Of a DNA stretch of 64,000 bases, positions 1 to 8,293 are shown one piece after another. Position 1 is the stretch's first letter; each line of letters begins with the position of its first letter. The stretch lies in assembly GCA_977017575.1 (NCBI GenBank), contig CDRNVI010000002.1:434001-498000 (forward strand). The letters run 5' to 3'. The position numbers were made by a program, and so were the translations under genes. Under the pieces are notes generated by a model. That model was not told where the DNA came from, did not search any database, and saw only the letters and a program-made list of their open reading frames with translations. The stretch comes from Paramoeba atlantica. Taxonomy: Eukaryota; Discosea.

Positions 1-525
1 CCTGATGCTCAGACGAATGGCACCCCGGCGCCCACCATTCAGCTACAACCGGAAGATCAATTCAGGGACTGCGAGTCTCCTTTGATGGAGGTGCCAAGAG
101 ATGCTCTGAACGATTTTTCAATCCAAGAAGGAAAACAAAGTGAGGAGGAGATCGTAGAGAGCTTCCTAACCACAGTTAATCCAACTGTCAACTTTCCCAT
201 TCCGCCGGACCAAATTTGGGAGGAAGCTCAGGGTACCGAACCAGGTGACACATGTCTTATCGCTTGGAGTTTCGATCGCACACCAAAGTTAAATGTCTCG
301 AAAGGAATCGTAACGCTGATGCGGAAACGTGGGAGCAGGAGTAAGATAACGTTAAGCTATTCCGGCATACATGGAAACAAGAGGGGAGAAACGTTCTCGG
401 GGCACCTCCCACCGCATGCGAATGTACGCGTCTTTCAAATAGTATGGACCAAGTTATCATGTTCCCCCGCCCCAAAATCTAAGAATGCCGCATGCGTGCA
501 CACGGAACAAGATTTGGACTATGAA
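1..525 (+). pseudogene. CRE-like retrotransposon ORF, N-terminal piece (copy C1)
   Basis: The frame is open from base 1, so the start lies outside the window. The piece carries a block shared by at least five other copies here: FPIPPDQIW, then AWSFD, NVSKG, YSGIHG, FSGHLPP and VRVF. This block always lies upstream of the reverse transcriptase in this family; its function is not known to me and no zinc finger is visible in it. The frame stops matching after DLDYEP at about 525, where the 5' end of C2 begins. I did not find the rest of C1 after C2. Subtype B by similarity to C3, C7 and C12. Confidence 0.75.
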
Positions 526-547
526 CCTTGTTGTACCTTGTTGATTT
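526..547 (+). other. spliced-leader-like 5' terminus of C2
   Basis: The sequence reads TTGTACCTTGTTGATTTT and is followed by a T/C-rich tract and the ATG at 572. The core GTACCTTGTTG is shared with the 5' ends of C6 and C13 and nearly so with C4. It starts where homology to C1 ends, so it marks the insertion point of C2. Confidence 0.55.
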
Positions 548-571
548 TTTTTCCTACTCTTTTTCCGAGAA

Positions 572-1328
572 ATGGGCATGCTCACGCGTGCCAGGGCGAA
601 GGATACGGGGATAGCTCCCGTCGTCCAGTTGCTTCCCCCCACACGCCGGAAGAAGAAAACCCCTCAGGAAGGGGGCTCATCGGCTGCGCCGCCCGATACA
701 GCAACGCCGCCTTCCCCGACCGCTGCGCCGTTTGCTGCCTCGCCCCCTTCCTCTGCTATCCCATCCGCTGCGCCGCCCGATGCAGCAACGCCGCCTTCCC
801 CGCACGCTGCGCGGTTTGCTGCCTCGCCCCCTTCCTCTGCAACGTCTTCTGCGCCGCCTCCTTCCGCTGCGCCGCCCTCTTCCCCCGCTGCGACTAATGC
901 GCCCACTTCTTCTTCCGATGCGCCGAATGCTGGGCCGCTTTTTCCCTCCGCTGCGCCGAATGCTGTTCCCCCTCCTTCTTCTGCTGCGCCGTCTTCTCCA
1001 GATGTACCGTCTGTTGCTCCGCACTCTCCGCCATCAACACGACCAAGCATGCATACCTCATCGCGAAGAGCGAGAATGAGAGCATTGAGTTTAGCGACCG
1101 GGAAGGAGGACGCATTCCCACGGGCAAAAGTATCTCATCCTTCGCCACCGACATTACCCCTTCCCTTGCCCCTCCCGGTAACGACGCCGTGTCCAGTCAA
1201 ATCAGCGTCAAACGAATCAGGAATTACGTCATACGAATCAGTGTCATTGCCGGCGAATGCGGGTACATGCGCAGACGAAGTCCCGCTAGGAGAATCGAAG
1301 GAAGCAGGAAAGTGGTGCATTCGCATTA
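572..1328 (+). pseudogene. C2 ORF, Ala/Pro/Ser-rich N-terminus
   Basis: The protein starts MGMLTRARAK, followed by GIAPV and a lysine patch. The same start signature opens C20 (MGVFTRAKAK) and C19 (MGVVTRSQSK), which supports this ATG. Residues 30 to about 165 are low-complexity Ala/Pro/Ser, probably disordered, then a short basic stretch SSRRARMRA. The real coding sequence ends at the transposon junction at 1328; the frame continues into the transposon by chance up to 1411. The opposite strand is open too, but only as a GC-rich shadow. Confidence 0.65.
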
Positions 1329-1661
1329 CACCCCCGTTCCCCTGTTTTGCCCGGTATTATGTGATAAAAAAAAGTTTCTATTTGGGTCTAAAGAGTGGTT
1401 TTTCGGCATAATTAGGTGATGCCCTACCAGGGAAAAATATGCCTATAGTTAAACAGCATGCGATAAACGTGGGAGGAAGGGCAAAAATCTGAGAATTTGC
1501 TCATCTGGGCAGTGAAAAAAATCCTGTGAAACTTTTCAAAAAATCTCATCTTCAAGTAAAATAACTCGGTTTGATAGGAAAGGCAGATCCGAGGAGTCTG
1601 CAGGCCATCCTGGGAGAGTGTGAGAGCCTCCTCTTTGGTTTAGGTGGGGGAGATTTCATCA

Positions 1662-2358
1662 TCAAAGCTCGTGTCTTGTCAAAAGACGTGTCATTTCTTG
1701 ACCCCCGTTTCGAGTATATTCGTCGTAAAAAGATTTGAATTCACACCAGTGATGGAGGAAATTCCCGTCGACATCCATAGCGCCCCATAACATTATTTGA
1801 GGTGGATGGTCCGTGCGGGATTTGGATACTGGGGAATCCGAACTGAGAAGTCGTAATGAGGTCAATCAGGTTCATTTGCTCCCCTGTTTGCTCCATAGGG
1901 GGTTCCGAATTTTGCATCCTAGTCACGAATGATTCAAAAGATTCACCTTCCTCCCTCATATGACCTAGGGAAGCTGCATACGCTTCGACGCCCTTTTCTT
2001 CGCTCCAGTTGTCCTCAACAATCGAGGAAGTACAAGATACGTCGTCACTTTCTGTATCAGAAAAGTCGGATGCTAAGAGAGGAAGGTCTGGAGGATTTCC
2101 GACAGGAGGAGAAGCAACCACAGGTGAAACGAAGAATGTTAAATCACCCTCGACAGGAGTATCAGGTGGTACCGAAGAAGAGGAAACAGAAAGATGAAGC
2201 TCTGAGGAGATGAAAGAATCTGATAGTGGAGGGGTCAAGGTAGGCAACGCATCCTGATCTCGGTCGCATAAAAAATATCTCCCGCTCTGAAGTTGGATCA
2301 ATTCGCCAGAGCGAACTAAATCTTCAAGGGATAAAGAACTTGGGTGACGATTGTGCAT
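1662..2358 (-). pseudogene. Tc1/mariner transposase remnant and associated ORF
   Basis: Two overlapping minus-strand frames occur. The short one (1662-1865) contains HPPQIMLWGAMDVDGNF, resembling the WG motif of Tc1/mariner transposases before the second catalytic aspartate. The longer one (1741-2358, 205 residues) is acidic and serine-rich with no motif I recognise. One frame change separates them, so they may be parts of one decayed gene. The catalytic DDE/D triad cannot be completed from what is visible. Confidence 0.5.
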
Positions 2359-2519
2359 TACTAGTAAGAAATTGCGGTGGTTGTAAAACTACCGCTCTAC
2401 ACTCGATTATTGAAAAAAAAACTGAACAAAAACAGTGAAAATATAAAGGGGAACACAGTAATATAATAAAAGAAAAAAATATAAAAGGGGGCTCCGGTGG
2501 TCCAAAACTGAAAAAAAAA

Positions 2520-2601
2520 ATTGAAAAAAATGGGGGGTCCATGGGGGGGGTCCAGGGGGGGGGTCCAGGGGGGGGGTCCAGGGGGGGGGTCCAGGGGGGG
2601 G
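2520..2601 (+). repeat. G-rich minisatellite
   Basis: About five tandem copies of a unit close to GGGGGGGGTCCA lie inside the Tc1/mariner-like element. G-runs of 7 to 11 bases at regular spacing could form G-quadruplex DNA on the plus strand. No coding role is visible. Confidence 0.85.
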
Positions 2602-3188
2602 GGGCATGGTCGAGCAAATTTTTTCGAAAAAATTAGTTTTCGAAAAAAAACCGCAGAAAGGGTAGCCGGGGTCTTGGCGCGCATTTTCCACCCCCCTACC
2701 CGGGGGTGGCCTCCCCGCGTATCCGCAGGACGGGTCCGCCAAGTTCGGATTTTTTCGGAAAAAAATTTTTGAAAAACATTTCAACTTGGCGAAAAAAATG
2801 ACAAAAACAATATTTTTCCAAAATCGTTTCCCCTATTGTATTTTGATAGTTTGGGACCTACACTAGCTTTCTACGCAGTTGTTTTTGCAAGGTATCACTT
2901 CTTCGAACTGTGGTGCGCCCCCCAAAATGACCCATTTTTGACTAAAAAAGGTGAAAAAGTATTTTTCGGACCTAAAGGGGCATTTTTGTGTCGAAAGAAT
3001 GGTATGGTTGGAGTCGCATTCTCTACCCAATACGTTCGGTAGGCTTTCATTCATGCCTACGAGTGATTTCCCATGCGCAAATGTCGGATTTAGTGCTCTG
3101 AGAGCAAAAATACGTGAAAATCACCCCATTTTTACCCGAAATTCGGCTATTTTTGGCTACAATCTTTCCGTTTTCCAGGCTAAATTTT

Positions 3189-3299
3189 CTTTTTTAGGCT
3201 CTTCGTTAAACGCGGCGGTAGTTTTCAACGCGAAGCGCGCAGCATGAGTGACTTCTAAGTTGAAAACAACCACCGCGTTTAACGAAGAGCCTAAAAAAG
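3189..3299. repeat. long inverted repeat (palindrome)
   Basis: Arms at 3189-3229 and 3259-3299 are complementary over about 41 bp with few mismatches, starting CTTTTTTAGGCTCTTCGTTA on the left arm. The 29-base spacer contains GCGAAGCGCGC. It lies within the Tc1/mariner-like element. It could be a small MITE inserted there or part of the transposon; no target duplication was resolved. Confidence 0.8.
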
Positions 3300-3625
3300 T
3301 ATTATTAATAAAACGAAGGAGTCTTAAAAACGCAGTATTATTCATAGAATAAATAATCAGGACATTTCAAAAGAGAAATGGAAGATAGAAGTATACATAA
3401 ATTGTGGTAAAATAACCTAAAAAAACAAAAAAAAATGCAATTTGTTACTGAAAAACGTGGAAAAAACGAACCTTTTTTGCTCAGTCACCACAGCTGAAAC
3501 AAGGGGTGAAAAACGCATTTTTTACACGCTCTGGCGAACCATCTACGTACTTTGCTGAAAAAATTATTCGAAAAGCTCATCTGGTGCGCTCAATCAATTG
3601 CGGGCAAAAAAGTGGAACAGGGGTG

Positions 3626-3840
3626 TAAAAGAACGTGCGCTGTCGCAGCTGATGCTATAAGAACGGCATCAAGCGCCATGTCCGGTGCAGCATTCAATTC
3701 TGTAGACGTGCAAATCCCGGAAACAGGAGGCGAGCCCGGTCAATCTCTCGGGTCTCCGCCATTTGACGATGGAATAGCCGCTGCATCTGGAGACACGGAG
3801 GATCACACAGCACACGAGTTTCAGGATTGCTACTCGCCAC
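3626..3840 (+). pseudogene. C2 ORF, second N-terminal piece
   Basis: Downstream of the transposon the C2 frame resumes with KRTCAVAADAIRTASSAMSG, aligning with RKTCVTAANAISTATNVMSE in C12. An acidic linker follows. Near 3830-3850 the sequence jumps directly to the RT palm region in another frame, so the conserved FPI...W block and the RT fingers are missing. This is an internal deletion relative to C12, C13 and C4. Confidence 0.65.
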
Positions 3841-5554
3841 AAGATCGACGAAACCTGCTGAATACGGAACACCGTCTGAACTACTTTTCTTTGGGCAGAA
3901 CGGAGAACTATTTGGAACTGTCAAGAGCTCATCTGGAGTACGCCAAGGGTCATCTTTATCAACTCTGTACTTTTGCACAATGTTGCAACCCATCCTTGAA
4001 TCTCTGGCACAGGAATTCCCCACTCTTCGCATCTACGCCTATGTCGACGATATCAGCCTTGCGTCTTCTGATACAAATCTCTTGCAACAGGCATATCTCA
4101 GACTGAATGATCTACTCACACAAAAGAAAATTTCGATGGCCCCGGAAAAGTGCATCTGGTTTGGCGGTCTTCATAAGTTGGTAATGCCTGAACGTCTGAC
4201 AACGGAAGGGTTACGGACAGAAAATGAGGCGATAAAACTCCTAGGTGCTTTCGTCAGGGAAACCAACAAAGTGAGCAGTTTACTCCTTGAAAAGTTAAAG
4301 AAACATGAAGCCATCTTTCGACGTCTCAAAGCAATGGGCGCCAATAATATTTCACTCTTGTTGCTTGCGAGATGCGTGAATGTTCGTCATAGATATCACA
4401 TTCGGGTACATCGGCCGCAAGAATGTTTTGAACTTACTAAGCAGTTCGATCAACAGGTAGATGACGTTTTAAATACTTGGTTCGGACCGCTGGACATACA
4501 CCAAAAAGCGTTGGCTCGGTTACCGGTGAAGGAAGGTGGTCTTGGTCTGACTCCCTCTGTTATCCTCCGCAAATCGGCTTACGAGGCATCTCAGCACGCT
4601 GCCCTTGAACGTTTAAACAAATTTTCAGTTCGAGCAGTAGCCCCCATGCCTCCCCAGCCGATCGGGGATATGGAAGGAAAGTCACGCCCCCCAACCGATG
4701 AATTTTCAACAGAGGCTATGTTGAGCAAAGGAATCCGCGACGAACTCCTAAAAAATAACAGGATTGCTCCAACCATTCGTGCAACAAGCGAAAAAGGGAA
4801 CTCGAGATGGCTACACTCGACCGTCAAATTGGTCCCGTCAAAACTATTCACATTAGCACTGCTACCACGCTTGGGGGTCGCGCATAAGGGTCTTCCAGAA
4901 AATTTACAATGCTCTGGTTGCCACATTCTTCTTTCAGCCGAAGCTGCAATGGCCCATGTATCCGGATGCGCGCAATGTTCAGGGAGTAACGTGTCAACAA
5001 AGCACGATGCTTTAGTCAGACGGATTTATAATTTATGTATGAAAGCTGGAATCCCCTGTGAGCGCGAGCCCCGACAGTTCACTTCCTACAAATGCACCTC
5101 TTGTGGAGCCTCGTTTGACTGCGGAAGGAAACGTGAACATATCCAAACGTGTAGAAATGCTGTCCTACATCGATCTGGGCCTGACATTGCTATCTACTGG
5201 GCATCTGGTGAGGTGTATTACGATTTTACCGTAATCCATGAACTGGCGACCTCCAATTTAGGGAAACGGAGTGCTGCGCTCATGAAGGATGCGATTCGAC
5301 GCAAGCAAATTACTTACGTGCAATCTGGAATGATCCCCGACAAAAAGTTTAAATGCCTTCCGATTTTGTCCGGAGGTGCGGTGCACGACAATCTCAAGAT
5401 GCTTCTTTTCACACTCGCGGACAGCGCCGGCCAGAATAGAGAGAACACTCTCCAAGAATTTACTCTCCACTTACAGGAACTCAACGGAGCTGTGACCTTT
5501 TCGCAGTTGAAGAAGTTTATTTCTGATGAGAGTGAGATGGCTCTCGCTTTCTAA
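3827..5554 (+). pseudogene. C2 reverse transcriptase palm to RLE endonuclease
   Basis: Open for about 570 codons. RT parts in order: GVRQGSSLSTLYF (motif B), AYVDDISLAS (catalytic YxDD), LLGAF, then the thumb-like region ending GGLGLTP. A CCHC-type knuckle follows (C-x2-C...H-x4-C-x2-C around 4910-4980), then a second Cys/His cluster (KCTSC...H...C). The RLE reads HRSGPDIAIYW then YYDFTVIHE, matching the PD...D arrangement of CRE and R2-type elements. The C-terminus is EFTLHLQELNGAV...LKKFI, conserved in all subtype B copies. Catalytic boxes look intact although the element is deleted upstream. Confidence 0.85.
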
Positions 5555-5829
5555 GTGGTTTTTCCTTTGTTAGTAATGAATAAATTTAGGTTAGATGGGT
5601 TAAAATCTAGAAGTCTACGCATGGAAATTTAGCCGAGGGGCTTATATCACATAAAAAAAATGGAATAAGGTCAGGACTGATATTCCGAACGGTTTTACGG
5701 ACAGAGTGAGTGCGCAGATTTACATCCAATGGAACACAAAAAAAAAATAATACAAAAAGTGATGCTATTGAAGTAGTTTCCCATTCGTTAGTACTGTGAG
5801 AAAATCTTGACCAACGAAACCAAAGGGCG
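5555..5829 (+). other. 3' flank of C2, no gene seen
   Basis: AT-rich with two short A-runs near 5653 and 5740 that could mark the 3' end of C2 or of a small insertion. No coding frame continues the neighbours and no target duplication was resolved. Confidence 0.5.
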
Positions 5830-6077
5830 GATGGAGCAGAAGAAGTGAACACAACTGAAAACATACGGTTCATAGGAGAGCATAGCGGAGATGGAGATTG
5901 GACTGATGAGCTAATAAATTCTGTCGATGTCAAACATCATTTCCCCATACCGGCAGATGAAATATGGAAACAGTCCAAACAGATCAAAGCGGGAGCCAAG
6001 TGCACGATTGCGTGGGTTTTCGACCGGAAGAGCGAGGTGAACGTATCAATCGGAAGAGTTACACGTACGCATAGCAA

Positions 6078-6870
6078 CTTGTTGACTTGTAAACTTGTTG
6101 ACCATCGTTTTTTGTTGATTTCTATAACACACATGTCTCGTAGGGGCGGAGGCCCCGCAAGCCGCCGAGCAGGGCGGAAAGGTAGGATTACGGATCCCAA
6201 TCACTACTCGTCATCAGGAAAAAAAATCTCGTCATCACAGTTGAGCGTTCGGCAGTTTCACAGTTTGCGGTTAAGTTCACCACCTTGTCTAGAGCGACCA
6301 AAACCCCTTTCAGCTCGGGCAGGCGATGTACCCCTCCGAAAATGTAAGACAGCTGTTGCGAAAGTCGTGGAACGAGCGACCGACATTCTAGAAGGTGGAA
6401 AAGAGACGACAGATATGAACGTTAGATACTTGGAATTGCGATTCTCTCTCCTCGAGCGCCGAAAAACCCATTCATCTCGGAGTGTTATTGCGAAACCTAC
6501 ACGATCAAAGCTCTGTCTATCAGGAACCTATATTCTAGAAGATGGGGAAGGGACAAAAGATGTGAACTCTCGACACTTGGAATTACAATTCGCACTTCTT
6601 GAGCGCCGAAAAACCCATTCAGCTCGGAGTGCTGTTGCGAAACCTATGAGTTGGAAGTTCAGTTTTTTGCCTCGTATAGGAAGGGGCCGTAAGGTGGATG
6701 AAAAGGTGTAAGCTAGAAATAAGTAAACGCTGCGGATTTGCGGCGAAAAGAAGTTTCAAGAAGCCGATAGAGATATACCATGACAGAAGGCGGTTATAAC
6801 TACGCAAGATTTTTACTTGTAAAAAGGGTTGTCCATTTTCATCAATTCCGGGATAGGCTATTCCTTTCCA
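6078..6870 (+). mobile_element. 793-bp retroposon with 8-bp target duplication and repeat ORF
   Basis: The target duplication CATAGCAA lies at 6070-6077 and 6871-6878; removing the insert and one copy closes the C3 frame exactly. The unit begins CTTGTTGACTTG, overlapping the spliced-leader-like 3' end found on CRE copies, and contains a 192-codon ORF. No poly(A) tail or terminal inverted repeat is visible. It looks like a reverse-transcribed transcript placed by a LINE, but could be a family of its own: a related repeat ORF lies at 22211-22800. Confidence 0.6.
6133..6711 (+). CDS. 192-residue repeat protein of unknown function
   Basis: Starts MSRRGGGPASRRAGRKGR, a basic and glycine-rich head, at the first ATG within the inserted unit. 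The body holds about 2.5 copies of a repeat near 50 residues: PCLERPKPLSARAGD, then LLERRKTHSSRSVIAKP, then LLERRKTHSARSAVAKP, with YLELRF and HLELQF before each new unit. It ends KVDEKV. I recognise no domain. Since the unit is a retroposed insert, it may be a processed copy of a host gene or an accessory ORF of an unknown retroelement. Expression is not shown. Confidence 0.45.
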   Translation: MSRRGGGPASRRAGRKGRITDPNHYSSSGKKISSSQLSVRQFHSLRLSSPPCLERPKPLSARAGDVPLRKCKTAVAKVVERATDILEGGKETTDMNVRYLELRFSLLERRKTHSSRSVIAKPTRSKLCLSGTYILEDGEGTKDVNSRHLELQFALLERRKTHSARSAVAKPMSWKFSFLPRIGRGRKVDEKV

Positions 6871-7411
6871 CATAGCAAACGAGGAGGATTAGGAAAGGTA
6901 TCGATAACCTACCAAGGTGTTTACGGATACCGCGTCGCGGAGGAGTTTAAAGGAACACTCCCGCCACAGGAAAGCGTCAGGGTGTATCGTTTATTGTGGC
7001 ATCAGGCACCGCCGGCGATCGATGACATCGTGCTGCGAGACTCCTTCTTGGAAAATCATCAGTTGCCAGAGCGGAAAGGAACTGGAAACGAAGGTATCGA
7101 CTACCTCCCGATTCCGACAATGCGAACGATCAGTCCCGAATTCATTCCGTGCGTCGTGGCGACACTTCGTGATATCGTAAGAGGGTACATGCACTCTGAC
7201 TACGTACAGCGAAACCAGGTATGGCATCGATTGTTGTCTGCGATGAAGCTGTCTTTGGCTACCATACGAACGATGGACAAACGAAGTACAAGACGCGATC
7301 CCATCAACACGAAGAGCAACACGACAATTGTGGACAGCGAAATAACGCAGGACATTCGCGCGATCAAGAAAGCCAAACGGTTGGTTTTAGAAGGATGTGC
7401 GACAAAAGGAG

Positions 7412-7475
7412 AAAATTCTTTTTATTTCCACAGAAGTATATTATACACTTCCACACTACATATAAATAAATAAAT
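7412..7475 (+). mobile_element. 64-bp mini-insertion with (AAAT)n tail
   Basis: The target duplication AAAGGAG lies at 7405-7411 and 7476-7482. The insert ends ACATATAAATAAATAAAT and interrupts C3 between CATKGA and the following codons; removing it restores the frame. A short body with a simple 3' repeat and target duplication is what a severely 5'-truncated LINE or SINE leaves. Confidence 0.65.
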
Positions 7476-7745
7476 AAAGGAGCAAAGACACTCAGTCAGA
7501 ATTTCAAGAAGGTCAGTCTCTCGGATGAAGAAATTCTAGACAAGCTAGCTGAGCTACATCCGCAGAAGCCGTGTGACTTTGAGGCACCCACAGATGCGCC
7601 AATAATTGCTGGTATAACGCCGGAGGAACTGCGCAGCGCGGGAAAGAGGCTGGCGAAAGGTGCAAGCCCGGGTCCAACGGGAATGACTGACGGTATCGTT
7701 CGTCTGATGATTGACGATGAAGTGTCATGTATAAATCTGTGTTGT

Positions 7746-8249
7746 AAACTTGAGAAAGTAATTTCGATTCCGTCTACTGAACATTTCATTATGCTTTTAC
7801 TTTTATTTCTCAGGATCATTCCTTTACACAACTTTTCAAACGATTTCAAAACAAAATACAATAGTCATTCAAAATCCAAAAAATCCGAAAACATGTTTAG
7901 AACTATCATTATCGAGCAAGTTTATTTTACACCAAAAAGAGAAAAAACAATCGAAAAGCCAGTTAGTTTTAGTAAACAAAAAACAGTTAGTTTCGCAGAA
8001 AAAAGTCAAGTTAGTCACGCATACCAAACGCCGCACCCGTTTGGATGTGCCAATCAAACAACCGAAAACACGAAGCGAGAAACGGATACATGCAAATGGG
8101 AGGCTCATGACAAAAAATACAACACGAGACGAACAGAGGACGGGCCAAATCATATCCGGAAAAAACAGGAGATCAGGCCAATTAAGATCCTACAACGGAG
8201 AGGTTCATCGTGTGATGAAGTATATGGGGATTAACAGCGAAACGACTTT
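7746..8249 (+). other. flank between C3 and C4, one unrecognised frame
   Basis: A plus frame is open through 8234 with repeated KPVSFSK / KTVSFAEK motifs and basic residues, but it starts inside C3 and has no homologue here. It may be a piece of another element's 5' region. Coding status is doubtful. Confidence 0.3.
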
Positions 8250-8265
8250 TTTCTGTACCTTATTG
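8250..8265 (+). other. spliced-leader-like 5' terminus of C4
   Basis: TTTCTGTACCTTATTG lies 28 bases before the ATG of C4. It differs from the C6 and C13 versions by one base and from the kinetoplastid spliced leader 3' end as I remember it (TTTCTGTACTTTATTG) also by one base. Confidence 0.6.
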
Positions 8266-8293
8266 ATTTATTAATATTAATATTAATTACACT

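Larger units (their letters stand above)
1329..3625 (-). mobile_element. Tc1/mariner-like DNA transposon
   Basis: This is a 2297-bp insertion in C2. It is flanked by TA at 1327-1328 and 3626-3627. Its ends are inverted repeats: left CACCCCCGTTCCCCTGTTTT, right (reverse complement) CACCCCTGTTCCACTTTTTT, about 25 of 30 bases matching once the following GCCCG is included. Removing the element plus one TA restores the C2 reading frame. The TA duplication, the end structure and a transposase fragment with IMLWGAM fit the IS630/Tc1/mariner superfamily. The centre is filled with G-rich repeats and a long palindrome, so the copy is not intact. Confidence 0.8.
526..5640 (+). mobile_element. CRE-like non-LTR retrotransposon, subtype B (copy C2)
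   Basis: This copy starts with a spliced-leader-like sequence and a pyrimidine tract, followed by an ATG, and ends shortly after the endonuclease stop at 5554; the 3' boundary near an A-rich stretch is approximate. It is split by the Tc1/mariner-like element at 1329-3625. Removing that element with one TA joins GKWCIRI to KRTCAVAADA, which matches the same place in C12, so both halves are one element. It also lacks the region between the N-terminal part and the RT palm, an internal deletion near 3830-3850. It is therefore not autonomous. Confidence 0.75.
5830..7745 (+). pseudogene. CRE-like ORF, N-terminal half (copy C3), twice interrupted
   Basis: The frame reads HHFPIPADEIW, IAWVFDRK, VNVSIGRV up to 6077, resumes at 6871 with KRGGLGKVSITYQGVYGY, GTLPPQ and VRVY, and again after a 64-bp insertion with KKVSLSDEE. 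The region with PEFIPCVVATLRDIVRGY and IWHR-like motifs matches other copies. The last part, LAKGASPGPTGMTDGIVRLM then IDDE, is the start of the RT fingers. Homology stops at about 7740 within SCINLC. C5 (17785-17936) begins at almost that point, so C5 may be the next part of the same element. Confidence 0.75.

Noticed and set aside
664-1154. Minus-strand and alternative ORFs over the C2 N-terminus
   Set aside because: They are GC-rich shadows of the Ala/Pro/Ser codons, with Gly/Arg or Ala/Gly-only composition.
2324-2784. Pro/Phe-rich minus ORFs over the G-rich repeat
   Set aside because: They only translate the minisatellite and homopolymer runs.
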